Positions 54,086-61,899 of a DNA stretch of 64,000 nt are shown here, one piece after another. Source of the stretch: Arenicella chitinivorans (GTDB lineage: Bacteria; Pseudomonadota; Gammaproteobacteria; Arenicellales; Arenicellaceae); NCBI RefSeq assembly GCF_014651515.1, contig NZ_BMXA01000002.1:558001-622000 (forward strand). Reading direction: 5' to 3'. The position numbers were made by a program, and so were the translations under genes. The notes under the pieces were generated by a model, which was given only the letters and a program-made list of their open reading frames with translations, did no database searches and was not told where the DNA came from. Position 1 is the stretch's first letter. Every line of letters starts with the position of its first letter.

Positions 54086-56350
54086 ATGAGTACACATCTC
54101 GAACAACAACCGCTAGCGGAATTCGCTGAGCAAGCCTACCTCAATTATTCGATGTACGTGATACTGGATCGAGCCCTACCGTTTATCGGTGATGGTCTCA
54201 AGCCAGTGCAGCGGCGGATCGTGTATGCGATGTCCGAATTAGGCCTGCATAACGCAGCCAAATACAAGAAATCGGCACGCACCGTTGGTGATGTGCTCGG
54301 TAAGTTCCATCCGCATGGTGACAGCGCTTGTTACGAAGCCATGGTGTTGATGGCACAACCATTCAGCTATCGTTATCCCTTGATTGACGGACAAGGTAAC
54401 TGGGGGTCGACTGATGATCCCAAATCCTTCGCAGCCATGCGGTATACCGAATCACGTCTAGCCCCGTATGCGCAGAGCTTGTTGTCAGAGTTGGGGCAAG
54501 GTACTACGGATTGGCAGCCAAATTTTGATGGCACGATGCAGGAGCCAACCAATTTGCCTGCGCGTCTGCCGAATATCTTGTTGAATGGTGGCTCCGGAAT
54601 TGCGGTTGGTATGGCCACCGACATTCCGCCGCATAACGTGCGTGAAGTGGTCGATGCTTGCGTGCACTTGATTGAAAACCCCAAAGCCACAGTGGCGGAC
54701 TTGTGCGAGTTTGTTCAAGCACCTGACTTTGCGACCGAAGCAGAAATCGTGACGCCGCGTGCGCAGATTCACGAGATGTACGAGACTGGAAACGGCTCGG
54801 TACGTCAACGTGCCGTCTACTCAATGGAAGACGGTAATATTGTGATTTATGCCTTACCGTACCAGTCATCTGGTTCTAAAGTGTTGGAGCAGATTGCACA
54901 GCAGATGCAGGCGAAAAAATTACCGATGGTGACCGACCTGCGAGATGAGTCGGATCAAGATAACCCCATTCGCTTGGTCGTGGTGCCACGCTCTAACCGA
55001 GTTGACGTAGAGTCCTTAATGAGCCACTTGTTTGCCACCACGGATTTAGAAAAAAGCTTCCGCGTCAACATGAATATGATTGGACTCGATGGCCGACCGC
55101 ATGTCTACAATCTGCGCGAAACGCTAAAAGAGTGGATCACCTTCCGGCTGCATACCGTGCGTCGACGTTTGCAATACCGCTATGACAAAGTCGTTGATCG
55201 ACTGCATATTTTAGAAGGCTTGTTAGCGGCGTATTTGAACATTGATGAAGTGATTGAAATCATTCGTAGTGAAGATAAACCGAAGCCGGCATTGATGGCG
55301 CGTTTTGGTATTTCTGACATTCAGGCGGATGCGATCCTCGATCTAAAGTTGCGCAATTTGGCCAAACTCGAAGAAATGAAAATTCGCGGTGAACAGGACG
55401 AGCTCGAGAAAGAGCGGCAGCGACTTGAATTGTTGTTAGGCTCCGACGCACGATTGAAAACCCTGGTTAAAAATGAATTGCGTGACGACGCCGAGGAGTT
55501 CGGCGATGCGCGCCGTTCACCCTTGGTGGAGCGCGATGTTGCCAAAGCCATCGATGCCAGTGAGTTGGTTCCAAGTGAAGCAATCACCGCAGTATTATCG
55601 ACCCAAGGCTGGATTCGTGCCGCCAAAGGTCACGACATCAATCCGCGTGAGTTGAGTTACAAGTCTGGTGATGGCTACGCCAGTTCTGCGCGCGGTCGAT
55701 CTAATCAAATGCTGGTGGCACTGGATTCCACTGGACGTACATACGCCGTGCCAGCCCATAAGTTGCCGTCTGCGCGTGGCCAGGGTGAGCCGTTGACTAG
55801 CAGCGTCACTCCGCCATCGGGCGCGACCTTCAAAGCCATCATGATGGGCGCGGATCAAGACCAATATGTCATGCTGAGCGATGCGGGTTATGGGTTTATT
55901 TGCGCTGTCGAAAACATGCTCACCAAGAACAAGAAAGGTAAGGCCACGTTGAGCGTACCCAAGGGAGCACACGCCCTGCCGGCACTGCCAATTGCCGAGT
56001 TGGATCAAGTGTATATCGCGGTAGTAACAACCTCGGGTTACTTGACGATCTATCCGGTTACTGAACTTCCTGAGCTGGCTAAAGGCAAGGGTGTTAAACT
56101 GATCAATATTCCGTCCAAGTTGTTAAAAGCGCGCGATGAGTATGTGTTAGGGGCTACGACCTTCAAACGGGGGCAACATGTGCTGGTGCATGCTGGCAAG
56201 CGCTATCTGCGACTAAAAGGGCAGGACCTTGATCATTATATGGGCGAACGTGGCAAACGCGGACGCAAACTTCCTAAGGGTTTCCAGGCCGTAAAAGCGA
56301 TCACAACTGAGAAGGCGTCTGCGACGCCAGACGAAATTCAAATTGACTAA
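54086..56350 (+). CDS. parC: DNA topoisomerase IV subunit A
   Basis: 754 residues. With ParE it decatenates daughter chromosomes. The winged-helix breakage domain holds [14 protein letters not shown] (the quinolone region with Ser and Glu at the sensitive-type positions) and MRYTESRLA with the catalytic Tyr. The tower, a coiled-coil region (about 410-460, [18 protein letters not shown]) and the C-terminal beta-pinwheel (about 500-740) follow. The GyrA-specific GyrA-box is not seen, supporting ParC. parE is not in this window. Confidence 0.97.
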   Translation: MSTHLEQQPLAEFAEQAYLNYSMYVILDRALPFIGDGLKPVQRRIVYAMSELGLHNAAKYKKSARTVGDVLGKFHPHGDSACYEAMVLMAQPFSYRYPLIDGQGNWGSTDDPKSFAAMRYTESRLAPYAQSLLSELGQGTTDWQPNFDGTMQEPTNLPARLPNILLNGGSGIAVGMATDIPPHNVREVVDACVHLIENPKATVADLCEFVQAPDFATEAEIVTPRAQIHEMYETGNGSVRQRAVYSMEDGNIVIYALPYQSSGSKVLEQIAQQMQAKKLPMVTDLRDESDQDNPIRLVVVPRSNRVDVESLMSHLFATTDLEKSFRVNMNMIGLDGRPHVYNLRETLKEWITFRLHTVRRRLQYRYDKVVDRLHILEGLLAAYLNIDEVIEIIRSEDKPKPALMARFGISDIQADAILDLKLRNLAKLEEMKIRGEQDELEKERQRLELLLGSDARLKTLVKNELRDDAEEFGDARRSPLVERDVAKAIDASELVPSEAITAVLSTQGWIRAAKGHDINPRELSYKSGDGYASSARGRSNQMLVALDSTGRTYAVPAHKLPSARGQGEPLTSSVTPPSGATFKAIMMGADQDQYVMLSDAGYGFICAVENMLTKNKKGKATLSVPKGAHALPALPIAELDQVYIAVVTTSGYLTIYPVTELPELAKGKGVKLINIPSKLLKARDEYVLGATTFKRGQHVLVHAGKRYLRLKGQDLDHYMGERGKRGRKLPKGFQAVKAITTEKASATPDEIQID

Positions 56351-56413
56351 GAATCCGAGTGGCTGCGCGAGTAAGCGTGCTTAAGCTCTGGGTTCACAAC
56401 GCATAGAAAACGT

Positions 56414-57355
56414 ATGAACAAACTACAACAACTCCGAGAAATGACCGTCGTTGTGGCGGATACTGGCGAACTGCCTGCGATTGAAGAATACAAACCGCAG
56501 GATGCCACCACCAATCCGTCCCTGTTACTGAAAGTGGCGATGGACTCGAACTACGCACCGATTATTGATCGTGCTATCGCCAAAGCCAATGGTGATTTGG
56601 TCGACGCGGTGGATAACTTCGGCGTCGATATCGGCTGCGAGATTCTAAAGATCATTCCCGGTCGTGTGTCGACTGAGGTGGATGCACGTTTATCGTTCGA
56701 CACTGACGCAACCGTGGCAAAAGCTAAGAAGCTGATCGCGCTGTATCAGGCACGTGGGATTGAGCGTGAGCGTGTGTTGATCAAAATTGCGTCAACCTGG
56801 GAAGGTATTAAAGCCGCCGAGCAACTGGAAAAAGAAGGTATTAATTGTAATCTGACCTTATTGTTTAGTTTTGCACAAGCCGTGGCTTGCGCCGAAGCCG
56901 GAGTGTTTCTGATCTCGCCGTTTGTCGGTCGCATCATGGATTGGTACAAAGCCAATGGCGGTCAGCAAGAGTACGCACCGTTGGAAGACCCCGGCGTGTT
57001 GTCGGTCACTCGGATTTATAATTACTATAAACAACACGGTTACTCGACCATTGTGATGGGGGCGAGCTTTCGTAACACAGGTGAAATTGAAGCACTGGCC
57101 GGCTGCGATTACCTAACTATCGGTCCAAACTACTTAGAAGAATTGCGTAGCGATGACGGCGAGTTGGTGCGTCAATTGTCGACTGAAAGCACCGGCGATC
57201 CACAAACAAAATTATCATTGGACGAAGCAACTTTCCGCTGGATGCAGAATGAAGACGCCATGGCGACCGAGAAATTGGCGCAGGGAATTCGCGCCTTTGC
57301 AGTGGATCAGGTCAAGCTTGAAACCCTAATTAGCGAACGCATGAACGCAGCTTAG
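56414..57355 (+). CDS. tal: Transaldolase, TalB type
   Basis: 313 residues. It moves a dihydroxyacetone unit between sedoheptulose-7-phosphate and glyceraldehyde-3-phosphate in the pentose phosphate pathway. The Schiff-base Lys is in [24 protein letters not shown] near the N-terminus and [13 protein letters not shown] are signature segments. The 313-residue length is that of the classical TalA/TalB subfamily, not the short form. It is followed by a long inverted repeat. Confidence 0.97.
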   Translation: MNKLQQLREMTVVVADTGELPAIEEYKPQDATTNPSLLLKVAMDSNYAPIIDRAIAKANGDLVDAVDNFGVDIGCEILKIIPGRVSTEVDARLSFDTDATVAKAKKLIALYQARGIERERVLIKIASTWEGIKAAEQLEKEGINCNLTLLFSFAQAVACAEAGVFLISPFVGRIMDWYKANGGQQEYAPLEDPGVLSVTRIYNYYKQHGYSTIVMGASFRNTGEIEALAGCDYLTIGPNYLEELRSDDGELVRQLSTESTGDPQTKLSLDEATFRWMQNEDAMATEKLAQGIRAFAVDQVKLETLISERMNAA

Positions 57356-57363
57356 GATTTGCT

Positions 57364-57403
57364 TCGTCGAGTGCGCAGAGATTCTCTCAGCAGCACTCGA
57401 CGA
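57364..57403 (+). terminator. Long inverted repeat after tal
   Basis: Perfect 11-bp arms TCGTCGAGTGC / GCACTCGACGA, with a smaller GAGA / TCTC stem in the loop, nine bases past the tal stop. No T-tract, so possibly Rho-linked or a 3' stabiliser. Confidence 0.5.
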
Positions 57404-57418
57404 TCGCGTTAACGCTGC

Positions 57419-57817
57419 ATGCGAATTCCACAACTTCTGGTTCACAAGCTGGTGTCGCTGTTAGCCTGGGTCAAAGCCCATGCGCTCCTTTGCTCACTCG
57501 GGCTGCTGGTGGTGATCACGGTCTTGTCATTGACCCCATTGCCACAATTGCCTGAGATGCCGGGCACCGATAAGCTGCATCATTTTATCGCTTATGCAGC
57601 GCTGATGTTTCCGGTGGCTTTCGCTCAATTGCGCCACCGAGTTTGGCTCGCGTTGGGCTTCTTTGTCTGGAGTGGCAGTATCGAATTGATTCAACCTATG
57701 GTAAATCGCTATGGAGAATGGCTGGATCTGGCGGCCAATGGGTTGGGCTTATTGCTTGGCTATCTGATTGCGGTGTTGATGCGTCGATGGCTAGCTATCG
57801 ACGAGTCTGTGGTTTAA
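57419..57817 (+). CDS. VanZ-family membrane protein
   Basis: 132 residues with four helices. MPGTDKLHHFIAYAAL and IELIQPMVNRYGEWLDLAANGLGLLLGY are the two VanZ signature stretches (D-K-x-x-H-x-x-A-Y, then E-x-x-Q and D-x-x-x-N-x-x-G). VanZ of Enterococcus gives low teicoplanin resistance; proteobacterial members have no known role and this is not evidence of resistance. Its stop overlaps the end of the convergent Nramp-like gene by four bases. Confidence 0.9.
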   Translation: MRIPQLLVHKLVSLLAWVKAHALLCSLGLLVVITVLSLTPLPQLPEMPGTDKLHHFIAYAALMFPVAFAQLRHRVWLALGFFVWSGSIELIQPMVNRYGEWLDLAANGLGLLLGYLIAVLMRRWLAIDESVV

Positions 57818-59028
57818 ATATGACCCAGCACGCTTAGGATAGAACGCGCGCCGAGCACAATGGTGATCAGCAAGATGATCACGCCCAACAGGTTACTGAT
57901 GACGCCATTTCGGTGAACGCCTAGCAGGGTCCGTTGGTTCAGTGCATACAACAAAAAGCCAGCAATAATGGGCAGTAACAGACCATTAGCAAACTGCGCC
58001 AGCAGTATCAGCTTGATTGGCTTAATTCCGGCCAACGCAAACACCGTTCCGATCAGCAACACTAGGCAACAAAGTCCACGAAACAGCGTGCTGCGCACGT
58101 CGGATGATTGGCCACTCAACTCGGTCAGTGCAAAGGCGGTAGCCAATGGGGCAGTGATGGCGCTACTGAGGCCAGCGGCCAAAAGGCCCAGCCCTAACAT
58201 GTATTTGGCCGCGCTGCCAAATAGTGGTTCTAACTGAATTGCCATATCGGCCGCGCTTTGAACATTGATGGCGTGTGCAAACATGCTGGCTGCGGCAGTC
58301 GATACGATCAGGATCGCAACTAACCCGCCCAAACTAATCGAGACTATCGTGTCTGTGCGTGCGTTGGGTAAATCGTCGACGCCGTGCCAACGTGCCTTGC
58401 TCGCAGCCGCGTGTAGGAATAAATTGTATGGCACCACCGTGGTGCCGATCAGTGCAACCACCGTAAGCAGGCTGCCGTCTGGAATTTTGGGGTTAATCAA
58501 ACCGAATACCAACGCGGAAAAATCGGGTCGTGTTGCCCAGAAACTGATTAAAAAAGCGATACTCATTAGTGTCACCAAACTCAGCAAAAGGCGCTCAATT
58601 AGTCGGTATTTGCCGAGCAATAGGATGCTCGCGGCGGCTCCCGCCAGCCCAAGTATGATCCAGTTGCTCGCGCTCGGCGAATCAGTAATAACGCCGGCAC
58701 CGAGGGCTGCACCGGCCAGATTGCCTGCTTGATACGCTGAGTTGCCGCCGAAAAGTGCGATGAACAATAGAATGATCAATGGCCATTTCCATGGAGACGC
58801 ACGTAATGCGTTATGTAGAAACTCTCCCAGTCCCTGCTGTGTCACGGTGCCAAGGCGTGTGCTCATTTCTTGAAACACGATGCAGGCTAGGGTAGCAAAC
58901 AGCAGAGCCCAGAGCAGAGCATATCCATAGTTGGCGCCCGCTAAAGTGCATGCTGTGACGGTGCCGGGGCCAATAAATGCCGCGGTCACCATAACGCCCG
59001 GGCCAAGTGTGGGAAGTTTAAGTCGCAT
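57814..59028 (-). CDS. Nramp-superfamily transporter lacking the usual metal ligands
   Basis: 404 residues with 11 helices in Nramp (LeuT-like) order. The first unwound helix reads FIGPGTVTAC, where metal transporters have D-P-G-N, and helix 6 reads VVPYNLFLHAA, where they have M-P-H-N. The Asp, Asn and Met that bind Mn2+/Fe2+ are therefore Gly20, Thr23 and Val199. Framework residues (GPG, PYN, LHAA) are kept, so the fold is likely intact with another substrate, as in the NRMT-type Mg2+ branch. Divergent from a TetR gene that may control it. Confidence 0.88.
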   Translation of the reverse strand: MRLKLPTLGPGVMVTAAFIGPGTVTACTLAGANYGYALLWALLFATLACIVFQEMSTRLGTVTQQGLGEFLHNALRASPWKWPLIILLFIALFGGNSAYQAGNLAGAALGAGVITDSPSASNWIILGLAGAAASILLLGKYRLIERLLLSLVTLMSIAFLISFWATRPDFSALVFGLINPKIPDGSLLTVVALIGTTVVPYNLFLHAAASKARWHGVDDLPNARTDTIVSISLGGLVAILIVSTAAASMFAHAINVQSAADMAIQLEPLFGSAAKYMLGLGLLAAGLSSAITAPLATAFALTELSGQSSDVRSTLFRGLCCLVLLIGTVFALAGIKPIKLILLAQFANGLLLPIIAGFLLYALNQRTLLGVHRNGVISNLLGVIILLITIVLGARSILSVLGHI

Positions 59029-59166
59029 TCTTGTTCGTATGTTGTCAATCTGAGCCAGACTACATGGTAGCTCGAATGCTGTAAGGGTAACAGTCCGATA
59101 GTTCAGTCACGCTATAGAAAGAAAACGACTAATAATATGGGCTTATAAGCAGCAAATAAAAAATAA

Positions 59167-59206
59167 TCTATAAACCTATAGAAAAAATGATGCATCTGGC
59201 TATAAT
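59167..59206 (+). promoter_or_regulatory. tetR promoter with operator-like repeat
   Basis: A perfect TATAAT (59201-59206) is preceded by the inverted repeat TCTATA-AACC-TATAGA (59167-59182), which covers the -35 position. A third CTATAGA occurs at 59112-59118 towards the Nramp-like gene. The ATG at 59214 is only eight bases after the -10, so the mRNA may be nearly leaderless. Confidence 0.5.
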
Positions 59207-59213
59207 GCGCCGC

Positions 59214-59843
59214 ATGTCTAGCATTGATACCCCATTTGAACTGCACTCCACGTCGACGGCGGCAGGAACAAAATACGCGCGCAAAAAGGTTGCGGCCATC
59301 GCGGCGGCGGCGCAGGTATTCGCAGAAAAAGGGTTTCATGGCGCCACCACGCAAGATATTGCGACGGTGATGGGCATTAAACAAGGCAGCTTGTATTACT
59401 ACTTCAAGTCAAAAGAGCAGGCCTTGCAGGACGTTTGTGAGTATGGGTTTGAAAACTATGTGCAGCAGATGGAAAAAATTTGCGGTAAAGCGCAACCGTT
59501 TGAAGCCAAGATGCAAATGATTATTACTTCGCACCTCACCACATACCGACAAAAAAATAACGCAATGAAAGTTCACAACGATCAGCGTCTGTACTTGCCG
59601 AAAGAGCGACGACAACACCTGAAAGAACTGGGAACACGGTATCGCCAGATGCTCGAGAACACGTTACAGGAAGGTGTGCAGCAGCGAACTATTCGCGCTG
59701 ATATTGACACGCATTTTGTTGCGTACTCGATCATTGGCATGTGCAACTCATGGGGCGCTTATCTGGTGCGTGATGAGTCGCTTGATCTTTTTGACACAAT
59801 CCAGCAGTGCGCAGACCTAGTTTTGCGCGGTGTACTGAATTAA
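59214..59843 (+). CDS. TetR-family transcriptional regulator
   Basis: 209 residues from the ATG at 59214. Upstream in-frame ATGs would lie within the promoter, so this one is preferred although no Shine-Dalgarno precedes it. The helix-turn-helix is at about 30-60 ([28 protein letters not shown]), an exact TetR pattern. The C-terminal ligand and dimer domain is helical and resembles the TetR_C-33-like groups that sense acyl compounds. Divergent from the Nramp-like gene; cysC follows by 25 bp, so it could also affect sulfate activation. Confidence 0.9.
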   Translation: MSSIDTPFELHSTSTAAGTKYARKKVAAIAAAAQVFAEKGFHGATTQDIATVMGIKQGSLYYYFKSKEQALQDVCEYGFENYVQQMEKICGKAQPFEAKMQMIITSHLTTYRQKNNAMKVHNDQRLYLPKERRQHLKELGTRYRQMLENTLQEGVQQRTIRADIDTHFVAYSIIGMCNSWGAYLVRDESLDLFDTIQQCADLVLRGVLN

Positions 59844-59868
59844 TACTTTTAACCGATTACAAACTATT

Positions 59869-60504
59869 ATGAATACTCCGACCACACCGCAAGTCGCAAC
59901 CAACGTCACCTGGCACGAAGGTGAAGTTACCCGTGCTGATCGTTTTAACCGTTTAGGCCAGAAGGGCGTGACACTCTGGTTCACGGGTCTGTCTGGGAGC
60001 GGTAAGAGTACCGTTGCAGTAGCCGTTGAAAAAGCGTTGCACAAATTGGGCAAGCTCAGCTACCGATTGGATGGCGACAATATCCGTCTAGGGATCAATA
60101 AAAACCTGGGCTTCTCAGCCGAAGACCGCACCGAGAATATTCGTCGTATCGGGGAAATTTCCAAGCTTTATTGCGACACCGGCATCATCACCTTAAATAG
60201 TTTTATCAGCCCCTACCGTGAAGACCGAGATCAGGTTCGTCGAATTCATGAAGAAGGTGGTTATAACTTTATCGAAGTCCACGTTGATTGTTCGCTGGCC
60301 TGTGCTGAGCGACGCGACCCGAAGGGGCTGTATAAAAAAGCACGTGCCGGCGAAATAAAAAACTTTACTGGGATCGATGACCCTTATGAGCCGCCATTGA
60401 CCGCAGAAATCACCTTGCATACCGACAAAATGAGTCTGGAAGAAGAGGTGGAAATCATTCTGAATTATTTGCAAGAGCATCGTTACTTGATTCTGTACAA
60501 GTAA
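59869..60504 (+). CDS. cysC: Adenylylsulfate kinase
   Basis: 211 residues. It phosphorylates APS to PAPS with ATP in assimilatory sulfate activation. The P-loop GLSGSGKST is at 40-48. [29 protein letters not shown] and [12 protein letters not shown] follow as the APS-binding segments, and IDDPYEPP closes the family pattern. It is free-standing rather than fused to CysN. It lies 79 bp before sat. Confidence 0.96.
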   Translation: MNTPTTPQVATNVTWHEGEVTRADRFNRLGQKGVTLWFTGLSGSGKSTVAVAVEKALHKLGKLSYRLDGDNIRLGINKNLGFSAEDRTENIRRIGEISKLYCDTGIITLNSFISPYREDRDQVRRIHEEGGYNFIEVHVDCSLACAERRDPKGLYKKARAGEIKNFTGIDDPYEPPLTAEITLHTDKMSLEEEVEIILNYLQEHRYLILYK

Positions 60505-60583
60505 GCTCTGTTGACTAACCAATTTAACGCAGCTGTGCCCGATTTTCACAGCTAAAGCCACTGATTATTACTCGGAGATTACC

Positions 60584-61771
60584 GTGATTAAACCTCATGG
60601 GGCAGATGCCCTGATGCCATTGTTTGTTGTCGACCCCGCTGAGCGCGATGCACTGGGTGCGGCTGCGCAAGACTTTCAGCAAGTGTTGGTTAGCTCCGCC
60701 ACTGCGGCCAATGCCGTGATGTTGGGCGGCGGCTACTTTACCCCATTACAAGGTTATATGACTAAAGCGGATGCGCTGTCCGTCGCTGATTCGATGCGCA
60801 CCACCGATGGCGTATTCTTTCCTGTGCCGGTATTAAACCTATTGCCAGAAATCAACGCGCAAGTTGGTGATCAGATCGCCCTGCTTGACCCGAATGTCGA
60901 AGGCAACCCGGTCATTGCAGTGCAAACCATTTCGGCTATCGATGAGTTAACAGAGCAAGAATTGATGCAGGTGGCGCAAGCGGTGTATGGCACCACCGAT
61001 GCCGCACACCCGGGCGTGGCCGCCTTTTTAGCGCAAGGTCGTTATGTGGTTGCTGGTGAAATTCAGGTATTGAACTTTAGCTATTTTGAGACCGAATTCG
61101 CCGAAACGTTTCGTACTGCGGTGCAAATTCGTGCTGAAATTGAAGAGCGTGGCTGGAATAAAGTAGTGGCATTTCAGACCCGTAACCCAATGCACCGCGC
61201 GCACGAAGAGTTGTGCAAAATGGCCATGGAAGCGACCGACGCAGATGGCTGCGTGATCCATATGCTGCTCGGCAAATTGAAGGAAGGCGATATTCCTGCC
61301 GACGTGCGCGATGCGTCTATTCGCGAGATGGTGAAAAACTATTTTCCGGAAAATTCAGTGATGGTCACTGGTTACGGTTTTGATATGTTGTATGCCGGCC
61401 CACGTGAAGCGGTTCTGCATGCGCTGTTCCGCCAAAATATGGGCGCCACGCATTTCATCATTGGTCGTGACCATGCCGGAGTGGGCGATTATTATGGTGC
61501 CTTCGATGCACAGACCATTTTCGATACCGACGTGCCCGAAGGCGCGTTGGAGATCGAGATTTTTCGTGCCGATCACACTGCTTACTCGAAGAAGTTAAAC
61601 AAAGTAGTGATGATGCGCGACGTGCCCGATCATGCGTTTGAAGACTTTGTGATTTTATCCGGCACCAAGGTGCGCGAATTGCTTGGCAACGGTATCGCAC
61701 CGCCACCCGAATTCTCGCGTCCGGAAGTGGCCAAAATTTTGATGGACTATTATCAAAAGCTAGACGCCTAA
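60584..61771 (+). CDS. sat: Sulfate adenylyltransferase (single-subunit Sat)
   Basis: 395 residues, starting at GTG 60584 with a CGGAG site upstream. It forms APS from ATP and sulfate. The PUA-like N-domain (about 1-170) precedes the catalytic domain with QTRNPMHRAHEEL (the QxRNP and H-x-x-H motifs), GRDHAGVGDYYG and the mobile loop near 265. This homo-oligomeric form replaces the CysD-CysN enzyme of E. coli and needs no GTP. A strong terminator follows. Confidence 0.96.
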   Translation: MIKPHGADALMPLFVVDPAERDALGAAAQDFQQVLVSSATAANAVMLGGGYFTPLQGYMTKADALSVADSMRTTDGVFFPVPVLNLLPEINAQVGDQIALLDPNVEGNPVIAVQTISAIDELTEQELMQVAQAVYGTTDAAHPGVAAFLAQGRYVVAGEIQVLNFSYFETEFAETFRTAVQIRAEIEERGWNKVVAFQTRNPMHRAHEELCKMAMEATDADGCVIHMLLGKLKEGDIPADVRDASIREMVKNYFPENSVMVTGYGFDMLYAGPREAVLHALFRQNMGATHFIIGRDHAGVGDYYGAFDAQTIFDTDVPEGALEIEIFRADHTAYSKKLNKVVMMRDVPDHAFEDFVILSGTKVRELLGNGIAPPPEFSRPEVAKILMDYYQKLDA

Positions 61772-61782
61772 ACCAAACGAGT

Positions 61783-61813
61783 AAAAATCCCCACCAAGCG
61801 TGGGGATTTTTTT
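61783..61813 (+). terminator. Rho-independent terminator after sat
   Basis: 12-bp stem AAAAATCCCCAC / GTGGGGATTTTT, loop CAAGC, continuing into a run of seven T residues. Placed 11 bases past the sat stop. Confidence 0.92.
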
Positions 61814-61899
61814 CGTGCTAGTCCCAGCACGTTGCATGCTTGGGCTTTGCATCCCCATGCTCTACACTAGTCCGCATTCAATGTAATCGGACAAATCTC

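Noticed and set aside
57419-57817. Glycopeptide-resistance gene (VanZ)
   Set aside because: The VanZ family is broad and this copy has no van genes near it; resistance should not be inferred.
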